Below are positions 51,905 through 60,449 of a stretch of 64,000 nucleotides of DNA, in pieces. The DNA comes from Prosthecodimorpha staleyi (GTDB lineage: Bacteria; Pseudomonadota; Alphaproteobacteria; Rhizobiales; Ancalomicrobiaceae), in assembly GCF_018729455.1 (NCBI RefSeq), contig NZ_JAHHZF010000007.1:248001-312000 (forward strand), in the 5' to 3' direction. Every line of letters starts with the position of its first letter. Positions within the stretch are counted from its first letter, which is position 1. The translations under genes were made by a program, and so were the position numbers. Below the pieces are notes generated by a model. The model saw nothing but the letters and a program-made list of their open reading frames with translations. It searched no databases and was not told where the DNA came from.

Positions 51905-53635
51905 TCAGAAGATGACGGGTTCGGTGACGGGCGCGCCGAAATCGGTGCGCAGGAAATCGAAGTCGCAGCCTGCGTCGGCCTGACCGATATGGCGGGAGAA
52001 CATCCAGCCATAGCCACGCTCGTAACGGGGCGGCGGCGCCGGCAGCGCGGCGCGGCGGCGCGCGAGTTCATCCTCCGGCACGTCGAGCGAAATGCTGCGC
52101 GCCGGCACGTCGATCGAGATCACGTCCCCGGTCCGCACCAGCGCGAGCGGGCCGCCGACATAGGATTCGGGCGAGACGTGCAGGATGCAGGCGCCGTAGC
52201 TCGTGCCTGACATGCGCGCGTCGGAGATGCGCACCATGTCGCGAACGCCCTGGCGGACGAGCTTTTTCGGGATCGGCAGCATGCCCCATTCGGGCATGCC
52301 CGGGCCGCCGAGCGGGCCGGCATTGCGCAGCACCAGCACCGTATCGGGCGTGACATCGAGGTCGTCGCGGTCGATGCCGGCCTTGAGGGCCGGGTAGTCG
52401 TCGAACACCAGCGCCGGCCCGGCATGGCGCAACAGGCGCGGATCGGCGGCCGAGGGCTTCATCACGCAGCCGTTCGGCGCGAGATTGCCCTTGAGCAGCG
52501 CCAGCGCCCCCTCGGCATAGATCGGCCGGTCGAGCGGCCGGATCACATCATCGTCGTACACGGCCGCACCCTCCAGGCTCTCCGCCCAGGTCTTGCCCGA
52601 GGCGTTGATCTGGTCGAGATCGAGATGCGGGGCCAGCCGGGTCAGGAGCCCGAGCAACCCGCCCGCATAGTAGAAATCCTCCATCAGGTAGCGGTCGCCG
52701 CTCGGCCGGATGTTGGCGATGACCGGCACCTTTCGGCTCGCGGCGTCGAAATCCTCGAGTCCGATCGGATGGCCCGCGCGGCGTGCCATCGCGATGACGT
52801 GGATGACCGCATTGGTCGAACACCCCATCGCCATCGCGACGCTGATCGCGTTGCGGAATGCCGCCTCGGTCTGGATGCGGGCCGGGGTCAGGTCCTCCCA
52901 AACCATGTCGACGATCCGGCGCCCGGCGGCGGCACACATGCGGATGTGGTTGGCGTCGGCGGCCGGGATCGACGAGGCTCCCGGCAGCGACATGCCGATC
53001 ACGTCGGCCAGTGCCGTCATGGTCGATGCGGTGCCCATGGTCATGCAGACGCCGTAGGACCGCGCGATGCCGACCTCCATTTCCGACCAGTCCTTGTCGG
53101 AGATGTTGCCCGCTCTGCGTTCGTCCCAGTATTTGAACGCGTCCGAGCCCGAACCCAGCACCTTGCCGTGCCAGTTTCCGCGCAGCATCGGGCCGGCCGG
53201 CACGAAGACCGCGGGCACGCCCGCCGAGGTCGCACCGAGCAGGAGACCGGGGGTGGTCTTGTCGCAGCCGCCCATCAGGACCGCGCCGTCGACCGGATGC
53301 GAGCGGATCAGTTCCTCGGTCTCCATGGCCAGGAAGTTGCGGTAGAGCATCGTGGTCGGCTTGACCTTGCTCTCCGAGAGGGAGATGGCCGGCAGCTCGA
53401 CCGGGAAGCCGCCGGCCTGCAGGATGCCGCGCTTCACGTCCTCCACGCGCTGCTTGAAATGGGCATGGCACTGGTTCAGATCCGACCAGGTATTGACGAT
53501 CGCGATCACCGGCTTGCCGCGATAGTCCTCCGCCGCATAGCCCATCTGGTTCATGCGCGAGCGATGGCCGAAGGAGCGGAAGTCGTCCGGCTCGAACCAA
53601 CGGGCGCTGCGCAGCTGGTCGGGGGTCTTGGTCAC
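51905..53635 (-). CDS. dihydroxy-acid/sugar-acid dehydratase (IlvD/Edd family)
   Basis: This 576-residue Fe-S dehydratase has the three cluster cysteines: Cys56 in SDLNQCHAHF, Cys124 in MGGCDKTTPG and Cys197 in YGVCMTMGTAS. Length and features such as MLYRNFLAMETEEL and KYWDERRAG point to the L-arabonate/pentonate dehydratase subgroup rather than IlvD proper or Edd. It would convert a sugar acid to a 2-keto-3-deoxy acid, which the aldolase-like protein encoded next could cleave. It is 31 bases after the permease gene. Confidence 0.92.
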   Translation of the reverse strand: MTKTPDQLRSARWFEPDDFRSFGHRSRMNQMGYAAEDYRGKPVIAIVNTWSDLNQCHAHFKQRVEDVKRGILQAGGFPVELPAISLSESKVKPTTMLYRNFLAMETEELIRSHPVDGAVLMGGCDKTTPGLLLGATSAGVPAVFVPAGPMLRGNWHGKVLGSGSDAFKYWDERRAGNISDKDWSEMEVGIARSYGVCMTMGTASTMTALADVIGMSLPGASSIPAADANHIRMCAAAGRRIVDMVWEDLTPARIQTEAAFRNAISVAMAMGCSTNAVIHVIAMARRAGHPIGLEDFDAASRKVPVIANIRPSGDRYLMEDFYYAGGLLGLLTRLAPHLDLDQINASGKTWAESLEGAAVYDDDVIRPLDRPIYAEGALALLKGNLAPNGCVMKPSAADPRLLRHAGPALVFDDYPALKAGIDRDDLDVTPDTVLVLRNAGPLGGPGMPEWGMLPIPKKLVRQGVRDMVRISDARMSGTSYGACILHVSPESYVGGPLALVRTGDVISIDVPARSISLDVPEDELARRRAALPAPPPRYERGYGWMFSRHIGQADAGCDFDFLRTDFGAPVTEPVIF

Positions 53636-53666
53636 GGGGGCGATCCGGTTGGACGGGGCGGCAGGG

Positions 53667-54521
53667 TCAATGCTGCAGACCCCACTTGAGGACGGTGCGG
53701 CGTTCGACGGTGCGGAACACGAGGTTCTCCACGACGAGGCCGATGACGATCACGGTCAGGAGACCGGCGAAGACGGCCGGGATCTCCAGGAGGTTGCGGT
53801 TCTCGAAGATGAACCAGCCGAGCCCGCCCTGGCCGGACGAGACGCCGAACACGAGTTCGGCGGCGACGAGGGTGCGCCAGGCGAAGGCCCAGCCGATCTT
53901 GAGGCCGGTCAGGATGGACGGAAACGCGGCCGGGATCAGGATCTTGCGGATATAGGCGAAGCCCCGCAGCCCGTAGTTCCGGCCGACCATCCGGAGTGTC
54001 TCCGAGACCGCCCGGAAGCCCGAATGGGTGTTGAGGGCGACCGGCCAGAGCACCGAGTGGACCAGAATGAAGACCAGACTGCCGTTGCCGAGGCCGAACC
54101 AGATGAGTGCGAGCGGCAGGAGAGCGATGGCCGGCAGCGGGCTGAGCATTGCCGTAACGGTCTCCAGGAAGTCGGAGCCGATCCGGGTATTGATGGCGAG
54201 CACCGTCAGCAGCCCGGCCAGCGTGACGCCGACCCCGTAACCCATCAGCAGAACCTTGATGGACGACCATGCCCGCGCCGGCAGAATGCCGGTCCTGACA
54301 TTCTCGATCAGCGCCTGCACGGTTTCCGACAAGGTCGGAAACAGGAGCGGATTGTCCAGGATGCGGCCATAGGCTTCCCAGACGAGCGCCAGGACGATCA
54401 GGATGACGGCCTTGCGCAAGGCCGGGATGTCCCAGGCGCGTTCCGCAAGGCCGATCTTCCGCTCGACCTCGGTCGAGGCGGTGCCGGCGGCGTCGCGCCG
54501 GACGATGCGGGCGGTGCTCAT
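53667..54521 (-). CDS. ABC transporter permease (NitT/TauT, SsuC-like)
   Basis: This 284-residue permease has a cytoplasmic N-terminus and about six membrane segments. Family motifs include LFPTLSETVQALIENVRTG, the coupling loop ETLRMVGRNYGLRGFAYIRK and GWAFAWRTLVAAELVFG. The start at 54521 excludes an N-terminal extension that reads as the ATPase gene in another frame. It forms the importer with the ATPase and binding protein encoded upstream. Confidence 0.94.
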   Translation of the reverse strand: MSTARIVRRDAAGTASTEVERKIGLAERAWDIPALRKAVILIVLALVWEAYGRILDNPLLFPTLSETVQALIENVRTGILPARAWSSIKVLLMGYGVGVTLAGLLTVLAINTRIGSDFLETVTAMLSPLPAIALLPLALIWFGLGNGSLVFILVHSVLWPVALNTHSGFRAVSETLRMVGRNYGLRGFAYIRKILIPAAFPSILTGLKIGWAFAWRTLVAAELVFGVSSGQGGLGWFIFENRNLLEIPAVFAGLLTVIVIGLVVENLVFRTVERRTVLKWGLQH

Positions 54522-54525
54522 GGGG

Positions 54526-55404
54526 TTACTCCGCGTGGGCCGGTTCGGCGAAGAGGAGATCGTGGATTTCCCTCTCGAGCCGCCCGGCGCTGCCGTCCGT
54601 GATGCTCGCGGTGTCGACGTCGACCACCTCCGCCTTGACCCTGCCGGGATGCGGCGAGAGCAGGAGAATCCGGTTGCCGATCTTGATCGCCTCGGCGATC
54701 GAGTGGGTGACGAACAGGACCGTGAAGCGCGTCTCGTCCCACAATTGCAGGAGCTCATCCTGGCAGGTGCGCCGGGTCAGCGCATCGAGTGCGGCGAAGG
54801 GCTCGTCCATCAGCAGGATGTCGGGCTCCATCGCCATGCCGCGGGCGATGGCGACGCGCTGCTTCATGCCGCCCGAAAGCGTGTGCGGGTAGCTGTCGAG
54901 GGCACGGGTCAGGTTGACCTTTTCGATGTAGTGGCGCGCTTTTTCTTCCGCCTCCCGGCGGCCGAGACGACGGGCGTCGACGAGCGGGAAGGTCACGTTC
55001 TCAAGGACGGTCTTCCAGGGTAGGAGCTGGTCGAACTCCTGGAAGACCATCATGCGGTCGGCGCCGGGCTCGGTCACGGTCCGGCCCTTGATGGTGATCG
55101 AACCCTCGCTCGGCCGGATGTAGCCACCCACCGCCTTGAGCAGGGTCGACTTGCCGCAGCCCGAAGGCCCGAGCAGGACGAAGCGATCGGAGGTGTCGAC
55201 CTGGAACGAAACCCGCTCGGTCGCGGTGATCACGACGCCGGGCGTCTTGTAGCGCAACGTGACGCCGGCCACGTCGAGAAGCGGGGTCGCCGCTGTGCGG
55301 TGCGCCACGCTCGCCGGCCCGGAGGCTTGGCCGCGCATGGCGGCTGGGGGAGGGGCCCCGCCGTCGCGTTCACCGCCGTCGCGTTCAATTGCCGGGAAGG
55401 TCAT
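54526..55404 (-). CDS. ABC transporter ATP-binding protein (SsuB/TauB-like)
   Basis: This 292-residue ATPase has Walker [11 protein letters not shown]-loop in MMVFQEFDQLLPWKTVLENV, signature LSGGMKQR and Walker B ILLMDEPFAALDA. The first 40 residues are low-complexity, so the true start may be at 55338. The start at 55404 overlaps the binding-protein stop by 20 bases. It energises the NitT/TauT-type importer. Confidence 0.94.
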   Translation of the reverse strand: MTFPAIERDGGERDGGAPPPAAMRGQASGPASVAHRTAATPLLDVAGVTLRYKTPGVVITATERVSFQVDTSDRFVLLGPSGCGKSTLLKAVGGYIRPSEGSITIKGRTVTEPGADRMMVFQEFDQLLPWKTVLENVTFPLVDARRLGRREAEEKARHYIEKVNLTRALDSYPHTLSGGMKQRVAIARGMAMEPDILLMDEPFAALDALTRRTCQDELLQLWDETRFTVLFVTHSIAEAIKIGNRILLLSPHPGRVKAEVVDVDTASITDGSAGRLEREIHDLLFAEPAHAE

Positions 55405-56392
55405 GGGCCACCGGAAGATAATAGTCCTTCCAGGATGCGGGCTGATTCTTGATCGCGCCGATCTTGGCGAGGTGGGTGGCGAACTTCATCGTACCCTGCG
55501 GATAGATGTTCCACTCCATCATGCCGGGCTCTTTCAAAACATCGAGAAGATCGGCCGTCGAGGTCTTGTCGCCGGTCACCTCGCGGTAGATTTCGAGCGC
55601 CTCGGCGGTATTCATCTCGACGAAGGCCTTGGCCTCCTCGGCGGCAGCGCGCAGCGCCTGCACGATCTTCGGATTGGCCTCGGCGAAGCCGGTCGTGGTC
55701 ATGAATTGGCCCTGGCTCAACGGCGAGCCGATGATTTCGGCCGAGCTGGCGACCACATGCGCACCCGGGACCTGCTTCAGGCCATAGGCCTGGAAGGGCG
55801 GCGCGGCGAAGTGGCTTTTTACCTCATGGGTCGGATTCTTCAGGGCCACGAAGGCGTCCGGATGGCCGAGCTGGACCGTCATGGCGTCGAAGTGGTTCCA
55901 CTTGTCCGGCCCGAACATCTGGCTTGCCGCCAGTTGCAGCAGGATCGCCTGCGTGGAGACCCGGACCGTCGGAACCGCGATCTTGTCGCCCTCGCCGAAG
56001 TCGGCCAGCGACTTGATGCGCGGATCGCGGCTGATCAGCAGGAGCGGCTGGGCGGAACTGGCGCAGATCCCCTTCACACGGCCCCGGGTCTTGTCCCACA
56101 GGACGAGGAGTGGCCCGGTGCCGGTGTTGATGATGTCGACGCTGCCGGACAGCAGCGCGTCCTGCTGGGCGCCGCCGTTGGAGAAGGAGATCCATTTCGT
56201 GGACACGCCCGGTATGCCGAGCCGCTCGGCATGCTTCTCCAGGAGCTTCTTCTTCTCGATCACATGCGTCGGCAGATAGAGGATGCCAGGCTGGCGACTG
56301 ATCGCGATATCCGTCTTGGCCTGTGCGAAGGCACCCCTTGGCGCAGCCACGAGGGCGGCGCCGAGCGCAAGGACATTGCGGCGTGTGAACAT
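55385..56392 (-). CDS. ABC substrate-binding protein (NitT/TauT, SsuA-like)
   Basis: This 335-residue binding protein has a Tat-like or Sec leader (MFTRRNVLALGAALVAAPRG, cleavage after AFAQA). It carries SsuA/ThiY-type features such as KWISFSNGGAQQDALLSGSV, DIINTGTGPLLVLWDK and SLADFGEGDKIAVPTV. Ligands in this family are sulfonates, nitrate, pyrimidines or aromatic acids. A strong RBS (AGGAGGAG) precedes the ATG at 56392. It heads the minus-strand operon that ends in the dehydratase and aldolase-like genes, and faces the GntR gene. Confidence 0.93.
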   Translation of the reverse strand: MFTRRNVLALGAALVAAPRGAFAQAKTDIAISRQPGILYLPTHVIEKKKLLEKHAERLGIPGVSTKWISFSNGGAQQDALLSGSVDIINTGTGPLLVLWDKTRGRVKGICASSAQPLLLISRDPRIKSLADFGEGDKIAVPTVRVSTQAILLQLAASQMFGPDKWNHFDAMTVQLGHPDAFVALKNPTHEVKSHFAAPPFQAYGLKQVPGAHVVASSAEIIGSPLSQGQFMTTTGFAEANPKIVQALRAAAEEAKAFVEMNTAEALEIYREVTGDKTSTADLLDVLKEPGMMEWNIYPQGTMKFATHLAKIGAIKNQPASWKDYYLPVAHDLPGN

Positions 56393-56571
56393 CAAGCGTC
56401 TCCTCCTGGCCGATCCGGTTTTCGATCGGCCGACAATCTCGTTGTTTTCGCCGCGGTTCTTCCGCGGTCACGGCCTCGCCGACAGGGCTGATCCGCGGAC
56501 ACGAGCCGGCTTTCGCCCTGCCCACGCCGTTTGTGCCTTCAATTCTCGTCGAGTGCCTGGATTGGACTAAA

Positions 56572-56589
56572 GCACTAATGCATTAGTGC
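56572..56589. promoter_or_regulatory. perfect 18-bp palindrome, candidate GntR operator
   Basis: GCACTAATGCATTAGTGC is perfectly symmetrical and lies in the 251-base divergent region between the binding-protein operon and the GntR gene. It sits 55 bases before the gntR start, in the only AT-rich patch of that region. FCD-type GntR regulators bind such palindromes. Confidence 0.65.
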
Positions 56590-56643
56590 GTCAAGCGCGG
56601 TGCCGTGCTATAGACGGAGCGTGTTCGGAAGGAGATCGATTGG

Positions 56644-57339
56644 ATGGTCGATTTGGTTGCGGCGCCGAGCCGAGGCCGGGGGCCGCGCAGCGGGGCGGGG
56701 CAGGTCTTCAGCATTCTGCGCGACGAAATCATCACCCTCGCGCTCGCACCGGGGCGCGTGCTGTCCCGGCAAGAGCTTCAGGAGCGTTTCGGCTACTCGT
56801 CGACGCCGATCCGTGACGCTTTGATGCGCCTCGAGGAGGAGGGTCTCGTCGAGATCTTCCCGCAGCACGCCACCGTGGTGAGCCCGATCGATCTCGGACG
56901 GGCGCGGCAGGGCCAGTTCTTGCGCCGGTCGATCGAACTGGAGATCGTTCGGACGCTCGCCTTCGCGCCCGAGCCGGGACTGGTCGCGCGCTTGCGCAGC
57001 CTGATCCGGCAGCAGAAGGCTTTTGCGGAAGTGGGCGAGCACGGCGCCTTCGTGGAGGCCGACCAGGCGTTCCATCGCGCCACCTACGAGGCGGCCGGCG
57101 TCCTCGAACTTTGGCATCTCGTGCGCCGGCAAAGCGGCCACATCGACCGCCTGCGCCGGCTACACCTGCCGAAAGCCGGCAAGATCACGGAGATCCTGGA
57201 AGCCCACACGGCCATCGTGGACGCCATCGAGGCCGGCAACCCCGACGCGGCCCAGACCGCCCTGCGGGATCACCTGTCCCGCTCGCTGGACTTCGCCGAG
57301 TCCCTGAAGGCATCCCACCCGGAGTATTTTCGTGGCTGA
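56644..57339 (+). CDS. GntR family transcriptional regulator (FCD domain)
   Basis: This 231-residue protein has an N-terminal GntR winged helix-turn-helix (VFSILRDEIITLALAPGRVL; LQERFGYSSTPIRDALMRLE) and a C-terminal FCD effector domain with the metal/ligand residues Asp and His in EADQAFHRATYEA and EILEAHTAIVDAIEAG. An AAGGAGAT RBS precedes the ATG. Divergence from the sugar-acid/NitT operon suggests that it controls that operon in response to an acid such as a uronate or ketoacid. Confidence 0.93.
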   Translation: MVDLVAAPSRGRGPRSGAGQVFSILRDEIITLALAPGRVLSRQELQERFGYSSTPIRDALMRLEEEGLVEIFPQHATVVSPIDLGRARQGQFLRRSIELEIVRTLAFAPEPGLVARLRSLIRQQKAFAEVGEHGAFVEADQAFHRATYEAAGVLELWHLVRRQSGHIDRLRRLHLPKAGKITEILEAHTAIVDAIEAGNPDAAQTALRDHLSRSLDFAESLKASHPEYFRG

Positions 57340-57362
57340 GGGTTTGGCCTGATCCTCGCGGA

Positions 57363-57460
57363 TGGACGTGCCGCCTGATGAGCGGCTCGTCCCCGGCGGC
57401 GTGGATCATGGCGATGGGCACGTCGAAGCCGTGCGCATCGTCCCGGGCGAGGCGCCTCAC
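57363..57460 (-). pseudogene. 3' relic of an IS5-family (IS427-type) transposase
   Basis: The minus strand reads RRLARDDAHGFDVPIAMIHA and then LIRRHVH, matching the C-terminus of the intact transposase at 34797-35621. Only about 30 residues remain. It lies between the GntR gene and the next operon. Confidence 0.65.
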
Positions 57461-57745
57461 ACGGATCGTCGACGGAGCGCGGGCCGACGACAACACCCTT
57501 CGCCACCCTTCGTGCCGCGGCGGCCTCCCGCTGACTGAGTTCGCCGGCCGGTCCGATCCTGACCCGGTCTCCGCCCGGTCGGGCTTATTGACCCTCGGCA
57601 AACGGGACGCACGCCACCCGGCTTGGAGGCGGAGCTGCGACCGTCGCCGGTCGGGACCCCGCCCGTTCGCCATGGCGCGCTCGTGTGATCCGGGCCCCCT
57701 TCATCCCCCGGGGAAGGTGGCTCGTGGCCCGGCGCGCCGACCCCC
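57461..57745. other. gap with no supported gene
   Basis: Beyond the IS5 relic I see no coding sequence, RNA or repeat in this stretch. It separates the GntR gene from the convergent end of the sugar-type importer operon. Confidence 0.4.
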
Positions 57746-59035
57746 CTACTGGGCGCCGGTGAATTTCTGTTCCGCTTCCGTAAGCGCGTCCTTCGGGGCG
57801 ATCTTGTCCTGGATCACGCGGGCCAGCGCCTCGTTCAGCCCGGCCTGGAGCGTCCGCGTGTTGCACTCGGTCGGCTCCATCCAACTCGACGCACTCCAGG
57901 CGCCGATCATGGTCTTCACCCAGGCCGCCTCCGGCTTGGCGAAGAAGGCATCCGACATCAGCGACTTGCGCGTCGGGACCTGGCCACCGACCGTGGCCCA
58001 CAGCTTGCCGCCCTCCGAACTCACCATGTATTCGGCGAACCTGGCCGCCTCGGCGAGCCGCGGCGACTTCGCCCAGGCGGCGACCCACCAGCCGGAGACC
58101 GGCATGGCGCCGGGCTTCTCGCCGCTCCACGATGGCCAAGGCAGGATGCCGATCTGGTCGGCGCCGAACTTGGCGTTCTTGGCGATCACGCTGTAGCGGA
58201 GGTTGGACGAGATCGCCATGGCGTAGCGGCCGGCGATGAACTGATCGGTGACGTCGTCGACATTGGAGACCAAGGCCTCGGTCGGGGTCACCTTGGCGTC
58301 GGTGATCATGGCGGCCGTGAAGGTGAGCGCGCGGATCCCGACCTCGTTGGCGTAGTTGGCCTTGCAGTTCTGGAAGACCGGGACGGCCTGATCGAGAAGG
58401 CCGATCAGCATCGGTGTGCTTTCGGTCTTGATCGGTGCGAGCGGCATGCCGAAACCCCAGGTCTCGGTGCGTCCGTCCTTGACCACCGTGGTCTTCTTCG
58501 CGGCCTCCATCAGCTTCGACCAGCTCGTCAACGAGGCCGGGTCGATGCCGGCGGCGGCGAGCAGGTCCTTGCGATAGTAGATCACGCTGGCGCCATGAAA
58601 GAGCGGCAGGGCGACAAGCTTGCCGCCGGCGATGCCGGCATCCCAGCCGGCCTTGACGAAGAAGTCGTCCTTGGCGCCGGCCGGCCATTTCGACACCAGC
58701 GCCGCATCGAGATCCGCGCCGGCGCCCGACTTGGCGAGGCCGCCGAGATTCTTGGCGTCGATCCAGACCAGATCGGGATTGCCGCCGGTGCGGTGACCGA
58801 GGAAGAATTTCGGCGGCATCTGGGCGAAGTCCTGCGGCTCCACCCGGACCTTGATGGCCGGATTCTGCGCCTCGAACGCCGCGATCATTTGCTTCAGCGC
58901 CACCTCGCGCGGCGACGCCTTGTTGGGATCCAGAAAGGTCCACATCGTGATGGTGGTCTCGGCCGCGGCCGTGCCGCCGAGCGCGAGCAGGAGCGGCAGT
59001 CCGATTGCGAGGCGTCTGTTCAGGAATGCTGACAT
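57746..59035 (-). CDS. ABC sugar-type substrate-binding protein (family 1)
   Basis: This 429-residue periplasmic protein has a Sec signal (RRLAIGLPLLLALGGTAAAE). Family 1 carbohydrate-binder motifs include ITMWTFLDPNKAS, EVALKQMIAAFEAQNPAIKV, YRKDLLAAAGIDPASLTSW and the C-terminal ARFAEYMVSSEGGKLWATVG. The start at 59035 has AGGAAG upstream; a Met four codons earlier lacks a better site. It is the last gene of the minus-strand operon whose ATPase and permeases lie beyond two FAD enzymes. Ligands in the family are sugars, polyols and glycerol-3-phosphate. Confidence 0.92.
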   Translation of the reverse strand: MSAFLNRRLAIGLPLLLALGGTAAAETTITMWTFLDPNKASPREVALKQMIAAFEAQNPAIKVRVEPQDFAQMPPKFFLGHRTGGNPDLVWIDAKNLGGLAKSGAGADLDAALVSKWPAGAKDDFFVKAGWDAGIAGGKLVALPLFHGASVIYYRKDLLAAAGIDPASLTSWSKLMEAAKKTTVVKDGRTETWGFGMPLAPIKTESTPMLIGLLDQAVPVFQNCKANYANEVGIRALTFTAAMITDAKVTPTEALVSNVDDVTDQFIAGRYAMAISSNLRYSVIAKNAKFGADQIGILPWPSWSGEKPGAMPVSGWWVAAWAKSPRLAEAARFAEYMVSSEGGKLWATVGGQVPTRKSLMSDAFFAKPEAAWVKTMIGAWSASSWMEPTECNTRTLQAGLNEALARVIQDKIAPKDALTEAEQKFTGAQ

Positions 59036-59054
59036 CGCTTCCTCCATGGTCGCC

Positions 59055-60449
59055 TCAGTGATCCGTCTCCAGGATGGCACCCTGTTCGCGGAGGCGGTCG
59101 CGAAGGGCTTGGACGGAAAGCTGGCGGATTGAGGTGCCTGATTCGGCTGCAAACGCGGCGGCGGTGCCGGCGGCCTGGCCCATGGCCATGCAGGTGCCCA
59201 TGACGCGCGCCGAGCCGTGCGCCTCCCGCGTTGCGGAGAGGCAGCGGCCGGCGACGAGCAGGTTCAGGACTTCGCGTGGCACCAGGCAGCCGAACGGGAT
59301 GTCGTAGGAGCCGCCGGCGCGGATCATCTCGCGCCGGTGCTCTCGGCCGCCGCCGTGGACGTCGAGCTCATGGGCGCCCTTGCCGATCCCGTCGTCGCGC
59401 TTGCGGCCGGTTAGCACGTCCTCGCCGGTGAGGACTTCCAACCCCATGATCCGGCGTGTCTCGCGGATGCCGATGCGCGGGGCGAGGCCGGAGAAGACAG
59501 CCTGTTCGAAGCCCGGCACGTGGCGCTGCAGGAAGCCGACGCAGGTCCAGACCTGATCGATCAGCCGCGGAAGCGCCCCGCTGAGCGCCGCGGGATCGGT
59601 GGCATCGAGATCGGCGAGCCGCGTCGTGTTGAGGCTCACCTCCTGGCGCGCCGGAGAAACCGGACAGATCGCCAGGATTCCGCAAGGGTGCAGTTCGCCG
59701 CGCGCGATCGCCTCCGACAGGAAAGGCTTGCGGCCGTCGAAGAAGACGGAGGGCACCGCCTGCTCGCGCAGGCGCCGCGCGCACTCGCGCTTGTCCAGGA
59801 GCAGGAGGTCGGGCCGCTCGCCGAGGCCGACATGCTCGGGATGGGCGACCACGAAATCGAGCAGCGGCGCGGTCTCCACCCCTTGCATGCGGAACATCAT
59901 GGTGACCGGCTGGAAGGCGCCGTCGTCGCCGCCCTTCTCGGACGGTGCTCCGGCCCGCACCGCAATGTCGCCGTCTCCCGAGCAGTCGATGAAGACGTCC
60001 GCGGTGACGAGGGTCCGCCCGGACTTGTTGGCGATCACCAGCCCGGTGATCCTGCCGTCCTCGACGGCGACGTCTTCCGCGAAGGTGTTGAGCAGGAGAT
60101 CGATACCCGCTTCCGCGACCATCAAGGTGCAGGCGATTTTCATGATCTCCGGATCGACGCAGACCAGCCACAGCGAGCGCCAGTCGAAATAGGGGGGCAA
60201 AAGGCCGCCCATGGCATCGCAGCGGTCGAGCAGGTCGCGCAGGACGCCACCAACCACCCATTCGCCGCGGGCGCTGAGGCAGGCGTTGAGCGGCAGCCCG
60301 CTCAGGAGTTCGCCGCCGACCGATGGACCGGCATCGACGAGCAGCGTGCGCGCTCCGTTGCGGGCGGCCGAGATCGAGGCAGCGAGTCCGGCGCTGCCCG
60401 AACCGATCACGACCACGTCATAGGTGCGGGACTGCAGGCGCTGGGCCAT
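59055..60449 (-). CDS. FAD-dependent oxidoreductase (FAD_oxidored type), copy 2
   Basis: This 464-residue flavoprotein starts with the dinucleotide motif VVVIGSGSAGLAASISAARN and has the family block GGELLSGLPLNACLSARGEW. The C-terminal FAD contact is VMGTCMAMGQAAGTAAAFAA. It is a close paralogue of the protein encoded just before it (same blocks in the same order). The start shares one base with the preceding stop (TGATG), so the two are coupled and may form a heteromer. No signal peptide is present, so it acts in the cytoplasm on the imported compound or its product. Confidence 0.9.
   Translation of the reverse strand: MAQRLQSRTYDVVVIGSGSAGLAASISAARNGARTLLVDAGPSVGGELLSGLPLNACLSARGEWVVGGVLRDLLDRCDAMGGLLPPYFDWRSLWLVCVDPEIMKIACTLMVAEAGIDLLLNTFAEDVAVEDGRITGLVIANKSGRTLVTADVFIDCSGDGDIAVRAGAPSEKGGDDGAFQPVTMMFRMQGVETAPLLDFVVAHPEHVGLGERPDLLLLDKRECARRLREQAVPSVFFDGRKPFLSEAIARGELHPCGILAICPVSPARQEVSLNTTRLADLDATDPAALSGALPRLIDQVWTCVGFLQRHVPGFEQAVFSGLAPRIGIRETRRIMGLEVLTGEDVLTGRKRDDGIGKGAHELDVHGGGREHRREMIRAGGSYDIPFGCLVPREVLNLLVAGRCLSATREAHGSARVMGTCMAMGQAAGTAAAFAAESGTSIRQLSVQALRDRLREQGAILETDH

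Noticed and set aside
57111-58196. A 361-codon plus-strand frame overlapping the GntR gene end
   Set aside because: It is out of frame with the GntR protein and antisense to the family 1 binding protein; no motif.
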